NCBI GenBank assembly: GCA_022393335.1
Contig: JAJEKB010021076.1
Location: forward strand, 121,719-185,718
Direction of reading: 5' to 3'
Length of the DNA stretch: 64,000 nucleotides
Origin: Macrotrachela quadricornifera
Lineage: Eukaryota > Rotifera > Eurotatoria > Philodinida > Philodinidae
Position numbers and translations under genes: made by a program. How positions within the stretch are numbered: the first letter of the stretch is position 1; each line of letters opens with the position of its first letter. Under the pieces are notes generated by a model, which saw only the letters and a program-made list of their open reading frames with translations, was not told where the DNA came from and ran no database searches. Shown piece after piece: positions 11,261 to 20,879 of the stretch.

Positions 11261-12943
11261 CTATAATGAATGAAAAAGAAAATGAATCGTCGTTGTTGAA
11301 AGGATCCTCGTCTCTCTCTCTATCATGGGAAAAAGTGTTACAAATGAGTACATTCTTATTCCTCTTCTTCTTCTTCGAGAGAACTTGGTAACACTTTCGA
11401 GAAACGTCCTTCTCTTACACACTCTAAGCAAGAAAAGTTTATCGAAGTAGATATAAATTAGAAACTTTTCCTACTTTCCTATGAAAGAAAAAAACTTCGT
11501 TATAATTCTTATAGCTATGTCATTTTCGTTGAGTCTCAATCTTGTTCACTTCTCGAGAAAACCTGTAGGATTTATGACAATCTGTGTTTGCAGGGACTTG
11601 TTGAAGTTCTTGCCAAGATCTTTTAGACCCGTAAAAGTAGAATCTTCACGGTAGATGAAAACAGCACATCTGGAGAAAGACCAATGCTAATCCTTTCGAA
11701 GATCTTGATAGAAAAACATAGGGATCTGAGTCGTAATCGTGATTGAAGAATCTTTGGAGGATGATAAGAAAGAGTACTAGCAAGCTTATATCCTTGAAGG
11801 ATTTAACCAAGAAAATATTGACTTTTGTGAAACTACGAAACTGAAAAAACCCTGAAAAGATTTCAACAAGATCTTGTAAGATGGATGTCAAGAATCAGAA
11901 TTTCGTATTCTTAGAAAAACAAATGTGCATCGTCAACAATATGTACCTTCCAGAATGGTTATCAATTGATTGAAGAAATTCGTGGTCACATGCTTTTCTG
12001 GGTTATGAATAAAAATCTGAAGAATGTCCGTGGTGTGATCTCGGGAAGATCATAAGTTAATGTGCATGGGAAATCGAGGGAACGTGAGAGGATTTCATGG
12101 TGGATCTTTAGAATCTAACACCTTGTACTTTTGAAACACTGAGAAGACTACTGTTAATCCTATCAAAGCTTTTCATAGGAAAACATACGAATCTGTGGAT
12201 CATAATGGGACAGTAAAAAAGAATTCTAGAAAGCCATTAGTAAGTTTACGTGAAAATCAGCTTCAAATCATTGTATTATAATCTTCGAAGAGAACCATAG
12301 CTACTAAATAATAAACTCTGCCAAAATCTGGAATTCTGAAAATGATGAGGATACTCTACCAAGATCTTGCTACAATTCTTATGTGATACTTATTCTGAGA
12401 AATCTTCATTGCGCTGAGATGTTCTGGATATTGTCATGGAGATCCTACGATTGGGGGGTTTTGGAATGCTTGGTGCTAGAGATGGGCAACTCCAACTCCG
12501 GCGTTGAGGCTTTTTCTTCATCAGAGTTGGAGTGGAGTCGAAGTGGAATCTGGCAATTGAGAGATACAGGGTGTTCCATAAGTAACACCTCGATAAGAAA
12601 TTTAAATATCTCCGCCAGATGTCGACTAAACGAGGTGAAATTTTTACCAGTAATAGAGGGTCACTGAAAGTTTTTTTTTCATAAGAGAAACATTGGAAAC
12701 TACCACTTCAAACTATCACTTTTGACTTGAAGACAGAAATTTAGCCTTTAATGTAATGATGTGGACAATATTCTGAAAACATTCATCATTTGATTTTGAC
12801 TTTTAATGTAACCATTCGATCTACGCAAGGCTGAGCTCGCTAGCTTGTTCCTTTCATGAGCTATACGCATTTTTCTAAGAGCTCTGAAATCGACTAAAGG
12901 ATCCTTAAAAGGGATCAAGATATAGTTAATCGACCACGCTGAC
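11261..12943. other. Probable intron of the NHL gene with transposon end fragments
   Basis: No coding exon was found. A hAT-like end (AGAGATGGGCAACTCCAACT) begins near 12479 and is followed by the inverse GAGTTGGAGTGGAG near 12530. A Tc1/mariner-type terminus (CAGGGTGTTCCATAAGTAAC) begins at about 12569 with no matching second end. The rest is unremarkable AT-rich sequence. Confidence 0.45.
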
Positions 12944-12944
12944 A

Positions 12945-13439
12945 AGGGAACCTTCGCAGGTATCAGAGCGCTTTTCAGTCGGAATTTTGCGCATCTTGTA
13001 GCCCATAGTGAGCTATGTCTATGGTAAAAAATGTTCGGGTTTCTGGCTTGTTTCTGAGAAGATATCGAGCTTCTAGTGAATTTTCTCTATGGTACGCTCA
13101 CATTAGCAGCAAAGCTATACTTTGAAATTTTGATTTGAAAAAGCGACTGTACCTTGATAGTTTCATATCTTAGAGAGATTTAATGCAAAATTTCTGAAAT
13201 TTTCTATGCACACTATTCTAGCCGAGACCTTTATGCAGGCAAAGTTTCAGATCAAAATTTGAAAGTATAACTTTGCTGTTAATGTAAGCGTACCATAGAG
13301 AAAATTCACTAGAAGCTCGATATCTTCTCAGAAACAAGCCAGAAGTCCAAACTTTTTTACCATAGACATACCTCACTATGGGCCATAAGATGCGTAAAAC
13401 TCCGATTGAAAAGCGCTCTGGCACCTGGCAAGGTTCCCT
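12945..13439. mobile_element. Foldback MITE, about 495 bp
   Basis: The arms, about 12945-13130 and 13245-13439, are inverted copies with roughly 90% identity. The tips are AGGGAACCTT and AAGGTTCCCT. The sequence GCGCATCTTGTAGCCCATAG near 12990 resembles the core motif seen in the other foldbacks. It lies in the presumed NHL intron and has no coding content. Confidence 0.8.
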
Positions 13440-13547
13440 AGTGAGATATTTCTCTTTATGAATAAAAACTTGCAGATGGCAGTAACTATCATGGGAAAAA
13501 AAGAGTCAATTATATTTAGTCAAAAAGTGGTGTTATATGGAATTATT

Positions 13548-13753
13548 TTACATCAGCGAGCTTTGAAGCACGTGGTTAGAAATCAGAACCTTGGATAGTA
13601 GCTTAAGACACCGTTGATTCATTTGAAACTGCTTATCAGGACACGTACAAATAACGGTTTCACTTAAGGTTTCATAACAACCATAGCCATTGGTTGGCAT
13701 AAAATGACTGCCGAGTTCGCATATTGAACAGTTTTTTAACATGAAATAGGGAG
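13548..13753 (-). CDS. Possible cysteine-rich (EGF-like) exon
   Basis: The minus-strand frame has seven cysteines in an EGF-like spacing: C-SI-C, G-Y-G-C-Y, V-I-C-T-C-P and N-Q-R-C. With an acceptor at AAATAAG|CT it could join the adjacent signal-peptide exon in phase 1 across a 33-bp intron, which is very short. It may belong to a gene overlapping the NHL transcription unit, or be an alternative or relic exon. The downstream donor is unclear, and the reading frame ends at 13548. Confidence 0.35.
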
Positions 13754-13786
13754 CTTATTTACGATAGTAGTACGCATTTTACTTAC

Positions 13787-13844
13787 CAGAAGCGGTTGCT
13801 GTTGTAATCAGCGCAAAGAAAACGACGGCACAAACTAGAGTCAT
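13787..13844 (-). CDS. Signal-peptide exon
   Basis: ATG at 13844 begins MTLVCAVVFFALITTATAS, a textbook signal peptide with a hydrophobic core and an A-x-A-like end. It is followed by a consensus donor G|GTAAGT in phase 1. The exon therefore starts a secreted protein. Its phase fits both the nearby cysteine-rich exon and the NHL exon at 10347-11260; the NHL protein is the simplest partner because it lacks its own start. Confidence 0.65.
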
Positions 13845-13970
13845 CACTCAATTGATCAAAAAACGTCTTACATACGAAATAAATAAGTGTGAGTCGCAGC
13901 TGCAAAGTTTCTCAGCTATGCTTCTGCTTACTTCTAACACAATGATAAGCGAGTGTGAGTTGCCACTATT

Positions 13971-14166
13971 ACGGGTGGGGCATTAATCTTAACTTAATAT
14001 TAAGTGTTAAGTTTTTTTCATTAACCCTTGATTCACTTAAAATTAAGTAACACATCTATAGTCATCATCGCCTATTACATGAAGGTGCTCTTGAGCCCTG
14101 GAGTCCTATATTATGAGGGTACCCTTTGGTCCTCAAGCCCTATATTACAGGGGTACCCTTAGTGAC
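13971..14166. repeat. TTAA-rich short-period repeat plus a 37-bp-class minisatellite
   Basis: GGGTGGGGCATTAATCTTAA opens a stretch of degenerate TTAAC/TTAATATTAAG repeats (13983-14055). About three units of a minisatellite follow (14068-14162), with the pattern TATTATATGAGGGTACCCTT then GGTCCTCAAG. The same minisatellite recurs at 40050-40275, 41663-41725 and, inverted, 42150-42310. Confidence 0.65.
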
Positions 14167-14435
14167 ATCCTTTCGAGGATCAAAACGAACTATTCGGGTT
14201 TTGTTCGCTGTCAATCAATCATTCTACATCGATCCTTTCAATCCAAATCATTCTTCATCATAGAAGTTTCTAATTAATGTTTATCAACAAATGCTACAAT
14301 GCATTGTTTCACACTATGTGTTTCAACGGAAAATGAGAAAAGGAAATATCACTTGGGAACTCATATGATTAGGAGATTTGTTAGGAAAAAAGTGAAATAT
14401 TCAGAAGGATTTTAAGCAATATTTCATCAGTGTAC
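14167..14435. other. Intergenic, no feature seen
   Basis: This lies between the minisatellite and the 3' end of the minus-strand small-heat-shock relic. Nothing recognisable is present. Confidence 0.4.
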
Positions 14436-14882
14436 TTATTTCATCAATCTGGCCGTAATGTGGAATTGTTCATTAGCTGAATGTTGTGTTTTTATGCTGT
14501 TGAAGTCGGTATTAGATGGCAACGTGATTTTCTTATAAAAAGAGGCCCGTGAAAATGAAGGCAGCGAATGATCATTTTGATGTTCAGCTTGAACAATCAA
14601 ATCGTTGCCACTTGTTGGAACTTGAATTTCATCTGATTTATAGCCAGGAAGATCGAGTTTTATTTCGATCTCACGATGATCATAATCGTCGGTGAATACT
14701 TGTGATCGAAAGCTGTACCGATAGAAATTACCCGGATAGAATGGACTGGAATACAATGATCCAGTGGAATTGCAACCAAGTCGTCGAGAGTATTCGCATA
14801 TTTCGATATTGTTTGATGACGATTGATGAGATGTCGCCGGAGAACGATGGGAACTTAATGGCTCGTAATAGCTGCCAATGTT
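14436..14882 (-). pseudogene. Small heat-shock protein (HSP20/alpha-crystallin) relic
   Basis: The minus-strand frame is open from 14882 to the TAA/TAG at 14436. It encodes a serine-rich N-terminal arm ('GSYYEPLSSHRSP') and an alpha-crystallin domain: 'VFTDDYDHREIEIKLDLPGY', then 'YKSDEIQVPTSGNDLIVQAEH', 'FYKKITLPSNTDF', ending 'FHITARLMK'. The order of beta strands matches HSP20. There is no in-frame ATG before the upstream TGA at 14885-14883, although an ATG lies a few bases away in another frame. Either a frameshift destroyed the start or the first exon lies elsewhere. The family normally acts as an ATP-independent chaperone against protein aggregation, relevant to desiccation stress in rotifers; whether this copy is expressed cannot be told. 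Confidence 0.6.
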
Positions 14883-14885
14883 TCA

Positions 14886-15312
14886 TGGAAAACGACTCTT
14901 CCAATAGCAATCGTTCGAAAACTTGTCCATCAAAAATTACTTGTGCAGAATAAAGAGATCTACAAAGGGAATAGATCATGCTATCTTATCTCGAGTTATT
15001 GTGACACAAGGCGTTCTTTGCCGACGTGTAACTTTATTACAAAAGCATTTCAGAGTATCCCACTCTGAGTCATTCTGAACCAAAAGTTAAAAAGAAATCT
15101 TCTCAATGTTAAATCAAATGTAGCTGTGCTGCATAGTTTTATTAACTAAATGTGGCAGAGTGGACCAATCTAAAAAGTTTTCAGATTTTATCTTCGTAAT
15201 TTTTTCCCGAAACGATACAGAGTAGGATCCATTAGACTCAGAATTTCAAGCTCTATCGACTGCTAAAAATTCCTATTAAAGTAGCGCTCAGAGTGGGTTA
15301 AAGTGAGTCAGA
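14886..15312. other. Intergenic, no feature seen
   Basis: Short open frames only. The repeated words AGAGTGGG, AGAGTATC and AGAGTCA near 15050-15315 are not obviously structured. Confidence 0.4.
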
Positions 15313-15327
15313 GTCAATACATGATAT

Positions 15328-16044
15328 ATTTCAGTGATATTATCACTGAGCTATTTGAAACATTACCATTCCGAACGTTATATCCCTACAAAATTCAATT
15401 TGGCTCGTAAGACAGTGGCTTATTCTTTATCATCGGTTCTGGATATTTTACATTCGTGTGTATATCCGGAATTTGTTTCATTGCCTAATAATATGTCCCA
15501 CAGAAATGCACCGCATGCACCTGAAGAACATCGTACATTAATAATTGACTCAACTTTCATTGTAATTCCTCGACTCGATGACTCAAGTGAACGTAAAGCG
15601 TACTATCATGCGTAAAGTCCAACAAACTATACATTAAAGGTACAAATAGCTTGTGATTTTCGTCATCGAATAATGCATGCGTCAGAATGTTATAAAGGCA
15701 GTGTACATGATATCACAATTCTAAGGGAACCGGGATTGTGAGAACATTTAAATGACTCTGTACAAATTATTGCTGACAAAGGTTATATCAGCAAAGAATA
15801 TGTCGTCACTCCAAAAAAGAAACCTCGTGGACGTGAATTGGAAGATGAAGATAAAAATCTCAATCGAAATATTAATAGCGCTAGAGCAGCTATTGAAAAC
15901 ATCAATCAGCGTCTCAAAACTTATGCCATCTTAGGTGGTGTTTACAGGGGAGCTATTGATGACTATGATAAGATAACTAAAATTGTGCAAGTTGTTTCTG
16001 CTCTTTGTAATATAAATTTGAATAAATATCCTATTCGTAAATAA
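15328..16044 (+). pseudogene. Decayed IS5/Harbinger-like DDE transposase (DDE_Tnp_4), catalytic part
   Basis: Frame 1 reads 'YSLSSVLDILHSCVYPEFVSLP', then 'HRTLIIDSTFIVIPRLDD' (first catalytic Asp in IDST). After a frameshift near 15613 it continues 'LKVQIACDFRHRIMHASECY', 'GSVHDITILREPG' (HD motif), an in-frame TGA, then 'VQIIADKGYISKEYVVTPKK' and 'NSARAAIENINQRLKTYAIL' (the Glu), ending 'NLNKYPIRK' and TAA. All three acidic motifs are recognisable, but a frameshift and a nonsense codon make it inactive. The N-terminal DNA-binding part is absent. It is not the missing half of the gene at 2241, because its sequence style differs. Confidence 0.7.
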
Positions 16045-16756
16045 ACAACATGATCAACTCCACTGTCTGACCACTTTATAATAATACTTACTAATCATAT
16101 CGTTCTAAATTCCCTAGTAAAAACTAACGTATTTCATTAAATCGAATATGAAATAATTTTAAGGCGATAATTATAAAAGTAAACTTGAAAATCCTTCTTT
16201 TTTAGCACTATGTATAGTTCAAAGAGTGACAGATCGGTCGTGGTATATATACACTACAAGTGGTAAAAGAATAACCTTTCTTCGATGTACCCTCAATGCT
16301 AAACAAGCCAATATGTGTTGGGGTACCAAATCGATTGCCCACTCCCATATATATTGAATGAAGGTCTACAGAAAACTCATGCGGACAAAGTGACCAATTT
16401 TTATCTAATTTTTGACTCTTGCTTGACCCTTGTTTAGTATGTACCTCCCTCGAGCTACATGGTATAGGTCTGATAATTTCACCCTAGCGTGCATACTACA
16501 GTTCTAACATATTCTGAAAATGGAGACTAATAGAATCGCACTATCATCAAATTGTACTGGGTACTGCTGCAAAAGTATGGTCTACTCGCTCCTCGTATTG
16601 CAGAACACTTATATTAGAGCATTTTTCAATAGACACCATGCATCAAATGTTATAAGAGATCCTTTCTTTGCCGATAAAGTTATGAAACAATTAAACTTTT
16701 ATTCGTATTTTCACCAAAAGATTTGCATTTTGTTTCCAGTAATACTTCTAAGTCAC
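16045..16756. other. Non-coding, no clear feature
   Basis: AT-rich sequence downstream of the DDE relic. A long plus-strand open stretch from 16520 runs into the foldback arm and looks accidental. Confidence 0.4.
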
Positions 16757-17141
16757 TGCCCAGTTAGACAAGAATTTGAAAAAACGCGTTTACACGCACC
16801 AGTCGGGAACCGCGACTGTAAGCTACACACGCTGATAAATAAAACGCCAGAAACGCCGTTTTTGCGTGAAATTGACACTTTCATAGCGTTTAAACGGTAA
16901 AAAACTGATTCTTTTTAGCGTTTACACACATAGTTTTTAAAGGTTTTGAAGTTTTAGAAAAAAAACGTGTGTAAACGCTAAAAAGAATCAGTTTTTTACC
17001 GTTTAAACGCTATGAAAGTGTCAATTTCACGCCAAAAACGGCGTTTCTGGCGTTTTATTTATCAGCGTGTGTAGCTTACAGTCGCGGTTCCCGACTGGTG
17101 CGTGTAAACGCGTTTTTTCAAATTCTTGTCTGACTGGGTGG
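16757..17141. mobile_element. Foldback MITE, about 385 bp, nearly perfect
   Basis: The arms about 16757-16935 and 16963-17141 are almost exact inverses, with tips CCCAGTTAGACAAGAATTT and AAATTCTTGTCTGACTGGG. They contain many GCGTTTA words (GCGTTTACAC, AACGCC). The spacer is only about 28 bp, so a transcript would form a long hairpin. Confidence 0.9.
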
Positions 17142-18029
17142 CGTTGCACTTAAATCCTGTATCTAAAACTTTCGAAAATCTCTTCCAAAATCTTCGGATT
17201 GTTTTAATTTTTTTGGAAATATGTTAGACACAATAGGAGACTCTTTTGAGTACTCAAAATACATAGACTTAATAGTACACACGAAGTATTCTGTTACATT
17301 TAAGAAGATCGATTTCATGATGTAACATCATCTCAAGATTGATGGTCACTATGCATCAACGTCATTCGCATTATTTAAAGTATTTTTTCGCAGCTTTAAA
17401 AAGCAAGTAACGCTCGTCTGAAGACTCGCTCAGCTCTTTCTCGTAGAAATCGTGTTTCTAAACTACCGTCAAACTATTCCTTTATAAAATTAAAAAAACT
17501 AAAGCCAGATTCAAGTTCCTCGCTCTCAACTGCCTTTAACTGAACTTCATAAAAAACAAATGCTTTTTGTTAAAACTCTGTCGTTTGTTTAAAAAATTGA
17601 TCTTCAAAAAATTTTTATGCAGCTGACTTCAGATTTAGATTCCGCAACCCCGATTACCCTTCAGTCAACCCTTATAAAAAATTTTTTTTTGAAAAAAAAA
17701 TGATCCTTTGTGTAAAAAAATGGATCCGAAAAAAATTTCGAAAAACTAACATCAGATTCGGATTCCTCGACCCCGATTACCGTTTGGTTAAGTTTTATAG
17801 AAAATATTAGTAAAATGTTTTTTTGACCTTGTGCGGACATACAAGCAAGCAATCAAGCAGATAATTTATTTTTGCAAGACTCTTCTCTACGAGAAAGAGA
17901 AAAAGGTAACTAGAGTACAAAATTGAAATGCTCTGTACATCTAGGAGAAGAAACGAAAAAAAAAGAGAATACAGTCCTGTTTTCTTCATTTCTTTCAAAT
18001 TTTATTAAGCTGCGAAACACCTATATTGA
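17142..18029. other. Non-coding, no clear feature
   Basis: A degenerate word near 17620-17665 (AGCTGACTTCAGATTTAGAT, CCCCGATTACC) recurs near 17748-17790, so a short diverged direct repeat is present. No gene is seen. Confidence 0.4.
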
Positions 18030-18800
18030 GGTTAACGGCGAGAGTTTTCTTTTCGCGTACGCATCAAATTTTTAGTTTTGTGTTACAATGATTTTGAGAA
18101 CCGTTGATCATGAAGAAATAGTTTAATGACAAAGTGAAAGTATCACCATGGAATTTATATCATCTATTTTTTAATTTTAATTAGATGGTTCCGTGCATCT
18201 AGTCAAAGTCTCGAAAGGTGATGCTTTTGTATTTATTCATCTTGAGATAATTAAAACGAAACAAAGAGCTAGGCATCATTATACGTAAACGCATGTTTTA
18301 AAGCTGCAAGAAAAACCGATGACAAACGACAACTAGAGTTTCACCCTGGACATGCCTGGATTGATAAGTCGGCTGACTGCAGACACCAACTTGCGTCTTT
18401 ATTTCCTTATGATTTCAATAGAAGTAGGTGTACTTGATGATGTGAATCACATTCATTATCTGGCAATACAAACAACTACTTTAGTCAGAGTAAACTATGA
18501 GTCATTTATGACTATGTAAAAAAATTAGCAGCTGTTAAATATTGGTTTTTCGAACTTTTATAGCTCTCGTATGAAGCCAAATTTTGAAAAACGGGTTTTA
18601 GATGTAAACTCATCACATTTTCATAATCTGGACAAGATTTTTCTCGTTTTGAAAGAGTGTTCTGAACTCGAGATCGGATGACTGACTTGCATCGTGACTC
18701 ACCGTGAGGAAGAAAAAGAAAAAGAATTTATTATGACAACCAATCGACGGAGAAGCAATAAGTCGGTTACTGCACTTCGTGCAGTCAGCCGACTTAATAA
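18030..18800 (+). repeat. Dispersed element copy 1 with 3' hairpin
   Basis: It starts at GGTTAACGGCGAGAGTTTTC, shared with a second copy at 19079, and includes CGCATCAAATTTTTAGTTTT...GAGAACCGTTGATCAT and an ACGTAAACGCATGTTTTAAA block, also shared. Near its end are a perfect hairpin CTGCAC-TTC-GTGCAG (18770-18784) and a larger stem 18760-18795. No coding sequence is present. Copies differ by many substitutions and deletions. Confidence 0.55.
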
Positions 18801-19078
18801 ATGGATGATTTAGAGTTATCGAAACAATCAATCGATATAATTGTTGTAAAATATGTTGGCAAGACCTCGTAGAGGCACTATAGTGTTACTGTTTGTAATG
18901 TTGTTTTCTTCTTTAAGCTCTTTGTTAATTGAATCACGCAAAAAGAACGACAAAAGAAAATGAACTGTTTGTATTTAATTGTAGATATTTAGATATCAAC
19001 TTTCATTAATATTTTTTATTGATGGGGTTTTATCCAAAGCATATCGATTCAGAAAATAACAAAAAAAACGTTTAAGGT

Positions 19079-19830
19079 TGGTTAACGGCGAGTTTTCTTT
19101 GTTTAATACCGTGCGCTAGTTTTTTTTCTTTCTCGCTTAATGTCCTTATCCAAACGTCCATTTTTTACCACGTGATGGTCTCGAGAAAAAATGTAACTGA
19201 AAAGCCGTTTAAAAGCTATTGACAAAATGAATTCTTGAAAATAACGGGAATTTTATCAAATTTAAAATATGATTTTGGGTTTGTCCGAAGCAGAAACTGG
19301 ATATATAGGTAAATTCTGGCATGTTAGTTAAATGATGAATCTAGGTGATTATGCGATTGGACAAGCAATTGATTTAAAGTTGTAGTGAAGGCTCGATAAT
19401 GAAAGATCATTATGTCAATCGACAATATAAAAATTATATCGAGATTCGAAGTAATTTTGTATCCCATTATGTAGTCAAGTAAAACTTGAATACCGTCTAG
19501 TTTCTTTCTGACGCTATCTATTTATTTATTTATTTATATCTAGATACTCGCATCAAATTTTCATTTTGGTGTCGCGATGATCCTGAGAACCGTTGATTAT
19601 TAAAAACAAGTTAAAACACAAAATGACATTATCGACATGGAATGAAAGGCTAGGTGACATTATCCGTCTACATATGTTTCAGGTGTGAAGCATAAACTGA
19701 TGACAGATATTGACACACAATTGATGATATTTATTTATAGAATGTAAAATCAGTTGATATGTTCATTTCGAGAAGGAGTGCTTCGCACCTTAATAATCGT
19801 ATTCTCGACGATGTCGAGATATTATCTAGT
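19079..19830 (+). mobile_element. Dispersed element copy 2, possibly a non-autonomous Helitron
   Basis: It shares its start (GGTTAACGGCGAG) and interior (CGCATCAAATTTTCATTTTG...TGAGAACCGTTGATTA) with the copy at 18030. The end has CTCGAC-GAT-GTCGAG (19804-19818) followed 7 nt later by CTAG (19826-19829) and then T. That is the classic Helitron 3' terminus of hairpin plus CTRR. The 5' TC end is not certain. A Helitron Rep-helicase relic lies about 1 kb downstream. Confidence 0.45.
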
Positions 19831-20879
19831 TTTTATCTGTATCGATTTGTTTACTTTTTCGTCTGCTGATATTAATCCATTTCAAAAAGGTTTTGAAACA
19901 GTCCTTCAAACTATACGGTAGACCTGCTGGTGCGTATGAAAAATGAACGTTGGGCCAATCCACCCCATGTTTTTTTATTTAGAAAGAATTTGACCAATGG
20001 GCTGGACTAGTTTCAGCTCAACCCCTCCTGAGTCCTGCACGCTGCTGCTCGTAATGTATTCTCATCAAAAATAGGTATGAATGCCAGTGAAGAGAAGATC
20101 TACTATTAAAAGTAGCTAAGCCAGCTCAGAGTGACCTGTTCCTTCAAGACTTTTCTTTCGGTCTAGACTGGCTATGTGACAGTCCTATTCCCACTCATTG
20201 AGTTAGGCATACCTTTTCCATTTCTTTGAGATGAACTGATGGAATAGTCACTTGTAGAGGTCGACCATTTTGTTTAACCTAAACTTATATGTAGTTTTAT
20301 TATGTAACACATAATCCTAAGCTCTACTTTACGTCCCACATAGTTCACTGCAAGATCAGCTGATATGAGATAGTTCGATGTTTTACATTTAATTTCGAAC
20401 TTTTTCTAACACTATATCCTACCTTTACACCAAGATGGAAAAACTTTCTTGGAATTTGATTGGCTCATATCTTTTTTTTGTTCATCAATGAGATTTTAAC
20501 AAACTTCTACTCGTTTATTACAAAAAGGGCATGATATTGTTGGGAACGGTTAGCGATTTTCAACTGATCGTTTTATTAGAGATTTTTCGTCATTCGTCGT
20601 CCTCCCCCTGTCACAAAACTGAAAAGTACTCATTTATTTCTTCAGTGACCTAGAAGGTGTCATACACCTAGTCATGGTAAATTGCCTTTTGTAAATCTAT
20701 ATATCTGATTTTTTGAAACTAATAGACTTCTAAGTTTATTTTCTTCTCTGTTTTATTCATTTGGACATATGATCGTTGTTGTCAATTTTTGTACCTGCGA
20801 TAAGTTAAATAGTAAAATATGTACTAAAACGGATCTAAACCACGATTTAGCTCATAAATAGGTCTTATCTCCATAAGAC

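Noticed and set aside
15328..16044. Possibility that this is the missing 3' half of the transposase at 2241
   Set aside because: The motif style and expected linker differ, and 12 kb of unrelated genes on the other strand lie between them.
16520..16900. 126-codon plus-strand open frame
   Set aside because: Its second half lies wholly in the arm of the foldback MITE at 16757-17141; the frame is accidental.
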